A stretch of 64,000 nt of DNA from Hydractinia symbiolongicarpus (taxonomy: Eukaryota > Cnidaria > Hydrozoa > Anthoathecata > Hydractiniidae), in contig NC_079879.1 in NCBI RefSeq assembly GCF_029227915.1, positions 8,122,001-8,186,000 of the forward strand, given 5' to 3'. The position numbers were made by a program, and so were the translations under genes. How positions within the stretch are numbered: position 1 is the first letter of the stretch; the number at the start of each line of letters is the position of its first letter. Below are positions 19,423-27,250 of this stretch, piece after piece. Under the pieces are notes generated by a model that saw nothing but the letters and a program-made list of their open reading frames with translations, did not search any database and was not told the DNA's origin.

Positions 19423-19815
19423 TTACAGATACTTGTAAGCTACAAAGCCTAGAAGGGATAGGGAGTCAAGGATGAACGTGAGTTCACCATCTTTTTGGAT
19501 TTTTGAAGGGGTGTAAAAGTCCTTCAATTGCGGAGCTTTTCTATCAGAGGCAACATAAAATTGGTACATGTCGTTGTTTAATTCACGTAGGCTTTTTCCT
19601 GTTTTTATTTGTTTCTTCCGCTGGCTATTAAACCAGTCCAATTTTTTCTGTCTGTCTCTGATCCATTGGGCCTGGGCTGTATTGAGCTTTTCAACAGCCT
19701 CGTCGTGCCGCTTACGTTTGCCGTGTCCTGAGAAATTACTAAAAAAATAATTTGTCCCGCTGAATGCAAGGGCGTTTATGGCCGCACCTGCTACCAGTAC
19801 TGCTATAGTAGCCAT
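19423..19815 (-). CDS. Small conserved Polinton protein with N-terminal hydrophobic segment (130 aa)
   Basis: The start is taken at the ATG at 19815 (TAATAAAATG). The longer upstream extension overlaps the major capsid gene and is not supported. Residues 2-22 are hydrophobic (TIAVLVAGAAINALAF), followed by a basic GHGKRKRH block, a coiled-coil-like HDEAVEKLNTAQAQW helix, and a LKDFYTPSKIQ segment near the C-terminus. This pattern is common to Polinton genomes next to the capsid gene. Intact. Likely a minor virion protein. Confidence 0.7.
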   Translation of the reverse strand: MATIAVLVAGAAINALAFSGTNYFFSNFSGHGKRKRHDEAVEKLNTAQAQWIRDRQKKLDWFNSQRKKQIKTGKSLRELNNDMYQFYVASDRKAPQLKDFYTPSKIQKDGELTFILDSLSLLGFVAYKYL

Positions 19816-19819
19816 TTTA

Positions 19820-21100
19820 TTAGTACTCCACTCTATCCAGCCTACTATCCAAAATAATAATCTGAGTGTCTTGCAAAAGGTACACATAAGCCATGAAATC
19901 CCCCGTTCCATCGGCTTCATCACTCAGTCGCTGTAGTGATCTACTTTTACCTTGTAGCACATCATCAGGGGAGGTACGGAAGTCTAAAAACAATGCATAC
20001 CTTTCATTGAAGAATTGCCCGATGGCAACACTGCTATCGTGGGCTCCAAAGATATTGACGATCTGTTCCAGATGATCCTTGGGAAGCATGGCATGGCTAT
20101 AAAGCTCGTGGGCTCCCCCCTCGATAGTAACGCTAATCTCCTCGATTTTGGGGTAGTAAAACGTTTCGTTAACGCTTGTATAGGCCTTCACTTTTCCAGG
20201 GTCTATAAACAGCAGTAGTACACCTTTGAATGATTTTGGTGGAGAGTCGATCTGGAGGTTATAGCTGGTATCGGCCTTTTTCATAGTAAGTACCTTCATC
20301 CTGAGTACTCTTTCATAGGGTAGGGCGAGTCTCGAATATCGGAGCATCATTGCACTTGCCAGGTCTTCATTAGTAATCTTATCGAATTCAAGTCTGATAT
20401 TACTAATCTTATATGCAGCATCTGTTGCACCAGAGCCCGTTCCGGCATCCTTTATGATGTCACTGTAGGGCACGAAATTGATGATAAATTGCAACCGGTT
20501 GTACAGGCCTGCCGAATAAAATGGGAGGTCACGTGTTAACTCGAACATTTTGCTAAGGGGGATGCAGAAAGTGTTCCCATAGGCCTTAACGATGGCTTTC
20601 TCTTATTCCATTCCCACATGACCGGTGGCATTGACCTGTAGGGCTCTGATGGTCCCATCATTAGAGTTAATACCCTGGAGGATGAGGTTATTATCACGAT
20701 CGAATTTCGGCAACCAGAGGTCCTGGTACACCGCCAAGATATCGTAATCCGATATATTTTGAACTTCCTTATTATTTAGGGTAATACGTAGGTTCCTCAC
20801 CAGACTTTTCCCTATGTTTGACACGATCGTACGTGTCGTGTTGGTCCCTGTTACTGTCAGATCAAATAAAAGCTTGAGACTACCCGGAATAATGACATCA
20901 TTTTGTGGCATATTTGGAATGTTGACATATAGAACTTCTTTCTGGTCAATGGTTGATGGGGTATGGGAAATCTGGACTCTTTGCCGGCGTCCCTTCATAC
21001 CAAGAAGCTGCTTACTTTCTGCGTAGGGGAATAATCCAGTATTCACACCGGAGGAGGATATTGATAAGCATGATGATAAAGGTGATAAGGAGGCAATCAA
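19820..21100 (-). pseudogene. Major capsid protein (double jelly-roll), Polinton 2; open except for one stop
   Basis: Two ORFs in the same frame (about 21056-20603 and 20600-19820) are separated by a single TAA at 20603-20605. The product starts near SGVNTGLFPYAESKQ, runs through beta-rich segments (KEVLYVNIPNMPQNDVI, RNLRITLNNKEV), then TRDLPFYSAGLYNRL, and ends in a segment with IILDSRLD. About 415-425 residues is a little short for Polinton major capsid proteins. No in-frame ATG is obvious near the start. The stop codon overlaps the AATAAAATG start string of the next gene. The protein would form the capsid shell. Confidence 0.8.
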
Positions 21101-22269
21101 CGCAACTGGAACATCCGGAACTTAAACGCCGGGACAGCAGGGAGGTGCGCGTAGGCAATTGGGGGTGGGGCACGGAGTCGCAAGAGACTGTGATATTTAA
21201 ATCAAAGATTGATAGCCTGTACACGAATCTTAGAGACGGACTCGGCATGACGCCCAATGCAATGCATTACGATAGGTTCCGAATGGGTGAGAAGGGTGAA
21301 TAAAGAAGGTTGTGACGGGAAAAAGATCCTTACCGGAACTAGTACTCACATTGCAACATGGTAATTTTCCAACTATAAAACAGCTCCAGGGTAGGCTAGG
21401 CTACTGCACGCATGAAAACGATAGGCTTTTATGACTATCAGACACCTAACAAAGGTAGTAGGACAGAGGCCAAGAATCTTATCCGTGAGGCTAATGTCCT
21501 TTTGAATAAGGATGATCAGAGGACCCCTTTGATAAGGCCTGAGGTGATGAAGATGGAGACAATTGACGGTATTCAAAATTTTGCCCAAGATGTAGAGGGT
21601 TATATAGATACCTAATTTGCAGGCATTGACGATGATGCCCCTGTGATTGATATGATATCGTTAACAGTCGAAATTGAAACCCTTCAGAAGAATATCAAGG
21701 AGGTGAGGCGCGAAATTATAAAATATGATAACGACATCAGGACGAAGGAGGGTAAATTGAAAGAAGAACTTAAGAAGCAGAAGGCCGGGGCGAAAAGGCC
21801 TCAAGAGATTGCCAGGCTGGAGAAGGATATTGATCAATTGAAGAAGGATAAAAATGTTGCACTCGGTAGGCATGGTATAATTTCCTACGAGGTTTTTAAG
21901 CATCTACGGAATATTAAGTCCGAGTTGATGAAAATCGCCGGGGATGACATGCCTTTGCTTGAAAAGCTTAAAACACTCTTCCACGAGCAAGGGATAACCA
22001 TAGCCAGCATCGTCTCTGCTGTAGGTCTACTAATTTCCACCATTGTCCTTGCCGTTACAGGAGAAGGGGGTGCGGCAGCAGGTACTGCAGGGGGAACCCC
22101 AGGTGGTGGTGAAAAAGGGTTTGTACAAAAGCTACTTGAGAGGCTAGGGAACTTCTTGAAATATCTAGCAGGTAAAGCAGGTGCGTCAACCATCGTTACA
22201 TATGCAGCTAAACATCTGTATATGGCCATTGCGGGAGCTGCCGGGCTTGTAGTACTATATGTGAAATAA
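21074..22269 (+). pseudogene. Coiled-coil and membrane protein, Polinton 2 copy
   Basis: A weakly conserved leader (21074-21303, with YTNLRDGLG...YDRFR) matches the leader of the Polinton 1 copy. From ATG 21412 the product reads GFYDYQTPNKG, then an in-frame TAA at 21613. It continues to 22269 with a coiled coil of about 80 residues (TLQKNIKEVRREIIKYD...), a hydrophobic ISTIVLAVTG segment, a Gly/Ala/Thr-rich linker, and a C-terminal hydrophobic AIAGAAGLVVLYV segment. Apart from the leader it is one nonsense mutation from open. It diverges from the capsid gene at about 21.07 kb. Confidence 0.65.
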
Positions 22270-22273
22270 GACC

Positions 22274-23513
22274 CTATTTTTTTCGTAACCATATATAGAC
22301 AAGGATTATATCTACCCCTAAGGTGATTATTGAGGCCTTGGTATCCTCGTGTTGGTTTTGTGGGAGTTGTTCGGGTATGGGAGACGATGTTGTGGGGCCG
22401 GGAGGTATGGATGGTGTAGCCCGTATGGTATGATGGTCGGGAGTATGTATAGGAGATGTATTAGGTGTTATATGCTTGGGCGGTATGGTATGCTTTGGAG
22501 GTATGGGAGGCCCTGTAGATATAGTATGATCAGGAGTATGCTTGAAGGGTGCAGCATGCCTTGTAATAGGCTTATTATTTAGATCAAGCCGGATACCAAT
22601 CATCGCACTTGCCGGTGTAATCAAAATATTATTGTTATACCCGACAATACTCCCCATACGCAGATTCATGTTGAAGGGCAACATGTACACGTGGTGCATT
22701 ACGTCGAAGTTCACCGGAGTCCTGGTATATTGCAGTACCTTCTGGAACTCCGTAATATGATGGCTTACATTCTCTTGCCTTTGTACCATGGCCTCAAATT
22801 TCTGCACTAGAATTTGCCTTGCTGTGTAGTTTTCCGCATTGAAACCAATCAGGGATGCTTTGGCGCCTGCTTGCGATTTCAGTAATAAGACCACATAAAC
22901 CCTGATACTCTCACTCAGCTTGGTAAGACCCTCCGATGTTAGGCCTTGGCTTGCGGGCATAATAAACTTAGCCCAATCACCGTCAACTTGGGGCCACCAT
23001 CTACCATCTGTCAACGACGACATTACCGCCTTAAACTTGTACAGACTATTGGGGTCTGCACCGTATTCGCGGTATACCTGTGCATACCCGGATGTGGAAT
23101 AGGGTTTTTTATACTATTCGAACCCATCGTCAGTGCATGGGTACCTTCATCCTTGCCAGAATACGATGCATATGATAGTAAACTTGAAATTCAAAAATGG
23201 TGTTGATGAGGGGTACCGAAGCCGTAATGTGCTTGGCACATATGCCTAGGGATGTGGTTGCACAGTGTGTGGCGAAGTTCACCAGAATATTCCAGTAATC
23301 CAACGCTTGCCCTTTCCAATTCACATTAACAGGGTCATTGAGATAGGCCGTTGGGACCTTTATGGCGTACTTCGTGAACTCCGGAAATACCACAGAAATA
23401 TGGGACTCCGTACTTACGTACAGATCCTGGTGCTCCGAATTTGTAACACCAAGTGGCCATTCACCCCTATTACTTTTATACTTTGCCGAGTGATTGTATT
23501 GATGTATATTCAT
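22274..23513 (-). pseudogene. Conserved Polinton protein with proline-rich linker and C-terminal membrane segment, Polinton 2 copy
   Basis: ORF 23513-23130 carries the N-terminal half; after a stop the reading resumes in another frame (YSTSGYAQVYREYG...) and is open from about 23023 to 22274. The second half has TGDGRWW-like, LQYTRTPVNFDVMHHVYMLPF and a long Pro/Thr/His-rich linker, and ends with IITLGVDIILVYIWLRKK (membrane span). Homologue: 1730-2521. Its start is 18 bases from the divergent penton start at 23532. Function unknown. Confidence 0.62.
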
Positions 23514-23531
23514 TTCTTAAAACAAAAGGAG

Positions 23532-24203
23532 ATGAAACAACTGTACATCACCGATATCGAAAAGCCTACTATATTCGAAGACTACCTTGGACAGGACACT
23601 CGAATAGCTCTAAAATCTATATCTATTAGACCTGGGTGGCTGAATTTATATAGCAATACAGAGTTTACCATACGTAAGGTGGGGCCTGACCAGAGAGTGA
23701 CTCGGATTGAGATCATCAGCGGTTTATACAGGATAGAAGATATTGCGACTATTGTGAAAAGCCAGGCAGAGGACAAGATCAGGCTTTTCGTATTGAAAAG
23801 TGGCTACTGCAGGCTCCGTGTCTGCGATGGGTACTCAGTGGTGATGAATCGACAATTACAAGATCTCCTAGGCCTACCCTACGACCCTAGTAAGAAGTAT
23901 TATATGAAGGGCGACTATGATGGGTACTATATGACTGGCATTTACCATAGGCTGAGACTCGTTTGTTCCCAGTTGGATGAGGACGATTGTCTGTTAAATG
24001 GTAAAAAGTCTAACATTTTGGCCTTGCTTCCCACCAAGGAATTGAACGCCTGGGGAGATATGCTGACCTGGACCTTCGACAGTCCTGTATACCTCCCACT
24101 GAAGGGTTCAACCGATCGTCTGGAGTTCATGTTAACTGACGTATATCACCGTGAGAAAAACGTGACGTTCACCGGCCTCACAGTGTGCATTCTCATAGAA
24201 TAA
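23532..24203 (+). CDS. Penton-like minor capsid protein, Polinton 2 (intact, 223 aa)
   Basis: A complete ORF from ATG 23532; the longer upstream extension is antisense to the divergent gene. Conserved segments shared with Polinton 1 are YLGQDTRIALKSIS, SGLYRIEDIATIV, LLGLPYDPSKKYYMKG, LVCSQLDEDDCLL, LNAWGDM and GSTDRLEFMLTD. Length and position fit the single jelly-roll minor capsid protein. It is the best preserved of the large genes in either element. The stop TAA overlaps what was the start of the next gene (TAAATA here, TAAATG in Polinton 1). Confidence 0.75.
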   Translation: MKQLYITDIEKPTIFEDYLGQDTRIALKSISIRPGWLNLYSNTEFTIRKVGPDQRVTRIEIISGLYRIEDIATIVKSQAEDKIRLFVLKSGYCRLRVCDGYSVVMNRQLQDLLGLPYDPSKKYYMKGDYDGYYMTGIYHRLRLVCSQLDEDDCLLNGKKSNILALLPTKELNAWGDMLTWTFDSPVYLPLKGSTDRLEFMLTDVYHREKNVTFTGLTVCILIE

Positions 24204-24764
24204 ATAACTGATAAAAGTAAACTGTATCCGAGCTTACCGAGTGCACCCGCGCAAGCCTCCGATCAGGATGAGGGACAGGTTTTTAGGCTCAAGAAGATTG
24301 AAGAAATAGAACAATATCTCCGGAATGAAATAAAGGAGCGGAATAAATTGGCGAAAAAATTCAAGATGCATAATACATGGGTAAGCTTCTGCAACCATGG
24401 TCTGCTTGGCGTAAGTGTGATTACGTCGGGGCTGGGGATAGGAGCCATGGCCTCGATTGCCGCCGAAATAGGGCAAGCCGGTCTTCGGAACGCTTCAAAA
24501 CGTCTACGTGTTAAATCCAAAAAACATGAGGGTATAAGGCTGCTTGCGGAGGCGAAATTAAACTCCATCGTTGACCTAATCAGCAAGGCAATGGAAAATG
24601 GTGTTATCAGTGACCATGAGTATAGCCTAATTAGCCGTGAAAAGGAGAGTTTGCTCAAGGAACAAATGCGGCAGAGATTTAATAGGATCGTGAATGCTAT
24701 CAACGAACAGGAGAGAGCCCAACTAGTTGCCAAAGGTAGGGAGGAGGGGAAGGACGAAATTTAA
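24204..24764 (+). pseudogene. Conserved Polinton protein lacking only its start codon (Polinton 2)
   Basis: The frame is open for 186 codons from 24204 and begins ATA ACT GAT, where the Polinton 1 homologue begins ATG ACC GAT, so the initiator ATG has become ATA. The protein has an acidic RLKKIEEIEQYL helix, HNTWVSFCNHGLL, a glycine-rich hydrophobic VSVITSGLGIGAMAS segment and a long charged helix. It could still be made from a later start. Function unknown. Confidence 0.65.
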
Positions 24765-24842
24765 AAAAAACTTCAATCTGTGCAATATGCAAGCACTATG
24801 TGGAGTCTCCACCCGAATATAGGCCTTAATTTTAGGAGAAAT

Positions 24843-24865
24843 AGAGGGGTTGCCACCCTTCCTCT
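24843..24865. terminator. Imperfect hairpin between convergent genes
   Basis: Outer arms AGAGG/CCTCT and inner GGGT/ACCC pair around a TGCC loop, between the plus gene ending at 24764 and the minus gene ending at 24943. Same setting as the GC-rich hairpins at 6428 and 18327. Confidence 0.4.
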
Positions 24866-24942
24866 GATCAGATACCTCGGAAGGTGTTAAAAAACGACAT
24901 GATATATTCGTCACGCTCGAGAAAGCCTAATATTTTATAGGT

Positions 24943-25146
24943 CTAATAACATATACTGATGAATAGAATAAATGATAGAATAGATGAATAGAAAATAGTT
25001 AGAATAGCGCTGGCTTGGCAGGGCTCATAATATGATACCGGCATATCATGGAACTTGGTGGTAATTGTGTCCTTGTAATATTGGAGCTTAGCATTCACAT
25101 AACGGTCCTTTTTTACAGGCTCTGTCGTCAGTTGTTCAGATATCAA
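24943..25146 (-). CDS. Hypothetical small protein with C-terminal membrane segment (Polinton 2)
   Basis: About 67 codons, polar N-terminus (VKKDRYVNAKLQYYKD) and a C-terminal hydrophobic span (ASAILTIFYSSILSFILFISI). There is no in-frame ATG; an ATG one base out of frame near 25167 suggests a frameshift at the start. It follows the zinc-protein gene in the same direction. Tail-anchored type membrane protein by inference. Confidence 0.4.
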   Translation of the reverse strand: MISEQLTTEPVKKDRYVNAKLQYYKDTITTKFHDMPVSYYEPCQASAILTIFYSSILSFILFISICY

Positions 25147-25161
25147 CTCTTCGACCTTTGA

Positions 25162-25668
25162 TCATATGTGACAATATTTAGCAACCCAATCGCGATACTC
25201 CTCGAAATCTAGGCTCATTGCCTGTGAAGCATTTGCGTTATACCTAGTCACCCCATATGCGGACCAGATTTTAGGCGTCTTTACCCTCAAGGCCACCACA
25301 AGGTCCTGTGTATGGTACCCCACCACATATCGTTTGTCCTTACGTCCGTTAGCAAGCCTGGTATTCGATAACGTCAGGTAGTTTATATTGATATTGTTGA
25401 TGTCTGTAAACGTGGTAGCAAAATAGTAGAATAGTTCTGGATTGACCAGCTCATTTTCAAATTTTAGCATCCTGCTGTTTATTATATATTTCAACGACTC
25501 CAGAGAATTGCATGTCATTGTACATACGCAGCCGCCTCCGTTATATGTTATATATTTGTGATAGCAGTACCAGCATGACATTTTACCCTTTACCACGAAC
25601 CTCCGACCACAGGTACATTTGTCGTATGGATCGAGTGCCCTTTCACAGTCGTCACAATGCTCATTCAT
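25162..25668 (-). CDS. Cys-rich zinc-binding protein (Polinton 2, 168 aa)
   Basis: An intact ORF from ATG 25668 in CCTAATAAATG. The N-terminal 55 residues hold many cysteines in CxxC or CxC spacing (CDDC, CTCGRR, CWYC, CVC), typical of one or two zinc sites. The rest is a mixed domain of about 110 residues with DINNININYLTLSNTRLANGRKDKRY and a Trp near the end. No family recognised and no homologue seen in Polinton 1. It overlaps the end of a short upstream ORF by seven bases. Confidence 0.6.
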   Translation of the reverse strand: MNEHCDDCERALDPYDKCTCGRRFVVKGKMSCWYCYHKYITYNGGGCVCTMTCNSLESLKYIINSRMLKFENELVNPELFYYFATTFTDINNININYLTLSNTRLANGRKDKRYVVGYHTQDLVVALRVKTPKIWSAYGVTRYNANASQAMSLDFEEYRDWVAKYCHI

Positions 25669-25804
25669 TTATTAGGATGTCAAGGCGAGCCTCCAGATCC
25701 CTAATCCTCCGTTCATTAGACCCCTAATTCTCCTCCTGTACACATGCCAGGGTTGCAAGTGGTAGGGAGAGACCGATGACGGTAAGGAAGGTCATGAATA
25801 ACAT
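25662..25804 (-). pseudogene. Very small membrane/coiled-coil ORF overlapping the zinc-protein start
   Basis: From ATG 25804: a hydrophobic span of about 20 residues (FLTVIGLSLPLATLACV), an in-frame TAG, then NERRIRDLEARLDILINE. The stop TGA overlaps the next gene's start. Compact overlap of this kind is usual for Polinton small genes, but this ORF is short and interrupted. Confidence 0.35.
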
Positions 25805-25918
25805 ACTTTTCAAGTTATATTGACAATTGACACACATTCTTATTAACTGTCAACCAATGACAGGAATTCACCAGTAACAGAGTACCATTTTATATACATC
25901 CCAACAAGATCCGGAGAA

Positions 25919-26969
25919 CTACATATAATTGAGCATGAAGGGATCTTTTTCAACAGCTTTGTTGCACATGTCTTGCGTTTTGAATTGATCTGGCATACAT
26001 CTGAACCTTTCATCATCCTTTATATACATCCTTTGCAACAATCCCATTTCACATGTCTTGCGTCCTGAATTGATCCGGGACATGCCCGAGCACCTCATGA
26101 TTTTTTTCAACGGCCTTGCTGTACATGTCTTGCGTTTTGAACCTATCGAGACATATTGGAGCACCCAGGAATTTTTTCAACAGCCTTATTGCACATGTCT
26201 TGTGTCTTGAATTGATCCGGTACATACTCGAGCGTATAGGGCTGCTTTTCAACAGCTTTGTTGCACATGTCTTGGGTCTTGAAACTCATCTTTATTATAA
26301 TGGTATTATCTTGCAACAATTGCTGTAAGATAACGTTAAAGGCCAACCCCCACAACTTTTTAAGATCTGCCTTTTCATCCTCCGAAAAGCACCAATCGAT
26401 GACCCTATCAGGATACCAGGCTACCGGAAGAAGCTCCTCCTTAATTCTAGCCTTTTGGGCTTTTCGCCATTTTAGCTTTCCCTTTCTATTTGATAGCATG
26501 CCCCGGGTAACAAACCAATCCGGGACATATTTGACTAGATCAGGATTATTTTCAACAGCCTTGTTACACATGCCCTTCGTCTTGAATTGATCCGACACAT
26601 AGATGAAAATAAGGGGATACTTTTCAACATGTCCTGATTTTTGAATTGATCCGGCACATCCCCGAGCATTAGGGGATCCTCCTCAACAGCATTGTTACAC
26701 ATGTATTGGGTCTTGAATCTATCCGGAACATATGGTAGCATCAGGGGCTCCTTTGCAATGACCCCATTACACATGTCTTGGGTCTTGAGCCGGTACGGAA
26801 TAAACGCTATCATATAGAACAGATAGTCAACAAATTTAATACAATGTTCCTGTCTCACGATATCGTTTTTAAAACGTTCGAGCAGATCCTTCTTACGTTG
26901 TCTATAATACCCTATTAATCCACGACCTTTTGCAGTATCACGTAATTGTTTGACAGTGTATGTATCCAT
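25919..26969 (-). pseudogene. SAP domain plus tandem-repeat cargo protein (DUF4116-like repeats), Polinton 2
   Basis: The gene begins at ATG 26969 inside the right terminal repeat with the SAP/HeH motif TVKQLRDTAKGRGL. It continues with about nine degenerate repeats of roughly 28 residues, consensus-like PDQFKTQDMCNKAVEK followed by an acidic and hydrophobic stretch. In the middle (26.38-26.52 kb) is a unique block with RKAQKARIKEELLP and a W-P-D-R-DWC-type motif. Frame breaks lie near 26640, 26100-26180 and 26050. The repeats resemble the DUF4116 family known from giant viruses and protists (by recall). Likely element cargo; its function is not known to me. Confidence 0.65.
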
Positions 26970-27121
26970 TCTCTTTATTGAATTTTTGATTTGTCAGAAG
27001 ATTTCATTCTGCTCGACCCAGCGTGTCCTTACTGCGCATGCGTTGATTTTTGATGAATATTAGTATCATTAGGGAAATTCCTGCTAGAATATTTTTGGAG
27101 CTCCTATTCTGCATACTTTAA

Positions 27122-27129
27122 TGACGTCA
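27122..27129. promoter_or_regulatory. CRE octamer TGACGTCA outside right inner repeat
   Basis: Perfect palindromic site 17 bases outside the inner repeat. It has no exact partner at that distance on the left side. Confidence 0.35.
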
Positions 27130-27212
27130 TTACTTATTAGGGACTTTACCCTGCTAGGCATGGCATGGTAAGGACTTTCCCCACTAAGTCTTGGATGATT
27201 GGGGATTTCTTG

Positions 27213-27220
27213 TGACGTCA
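27213..27220. promoter_or_regulatory. CRE octamer paired with 13546-13553
   Basis: TGACGTCA 108-115 bases outside the inner repeat, mirror partner of the left site. It is about 250 bases upstream of the SAP-repeat gene start, as on the left. Confidence 0.45.
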
Positions 27221-27250
27221 TTGTTGTATGCGCACGCGACTGCGCCAGAA

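Larger units (their letters stand above)
26892..27220 (-). repeat. Right terminal inverted repeat of Polinton 2
   Basis: Bases 26892-27105 are the inverted partner of 13665-13878 (197/214 identical, no gaps). Outside lie CRE octamers at 27122-27129 and 27213-27220 and a GCGC-rich string to about 27247, partly matching the left side. Confidence 0.9.
13500..27250 (+). mobile_element. Polinton/Maverick element 2 (both ends present, internally deleted)
   Basis: Bounded by inverted repeats whose inner 214 bp match 197/214 by hand count (13665-13878 versus 26892-27105, inverted, no gaps). Outer sequence is diverged but keeps CRE and GCGC motifs in matching positions. Gene order from the left: SAP protein, polymerase N-terminus, three small genes, HNH gene, hypothetical, ATPase, HNH gene, integrase, small protein, major capsid, coiled-coil protein, membrane-tail protein, penton, conserved protein, zinc protein, SAP-repeat protein. 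Most of the polymerase is deleted. Exact outer ends and target-site duplication could not be fixed by eye. Confidence 0.92.

Noticed and set aside
19816-19923. N-terminal extension of the small protein at 19423-19815
   Set aside because: It is out-of-frame capsid coding sequence; the conserved start is MATIAV at 19815 with the AATAAAATG string.
21885-22292. 135-codon minus-strand ORF rich in Ser/Ala/Pro
   Set aside because: Antisense to the coiled-coil/membrane gene whose plus-strand translation matches the other Polintons.
23265-23531. N-terminal extension of the penton ORF
   Set aside because: It overlaps the divergent gene on the other strand, and homology to Polinton 1 begins at the ATG at 23532.
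25919-26969. Repeat region read as simple satellite DNA
   Set aside because: The 84-base period keeps a protein pattern (QFKTQDMCNKAVEK) across frames and starts from a SAP domain at an ATG, so it is a decayed repeat-protein gene.
1-27250. Bacterial or phage contamination as source of the gene-dense block
   Set aside because: The gene set is typical of animal Polintons, the elements are nested with animal LINEs, and spliced host genes follow in the same contig.
1-27250. Adenovirus-type cysteine protease expected in Polintons
   Set aside because: No reading frame with the His/Cys pattern of that family was recognised in either element; it may be absent or too decayed.
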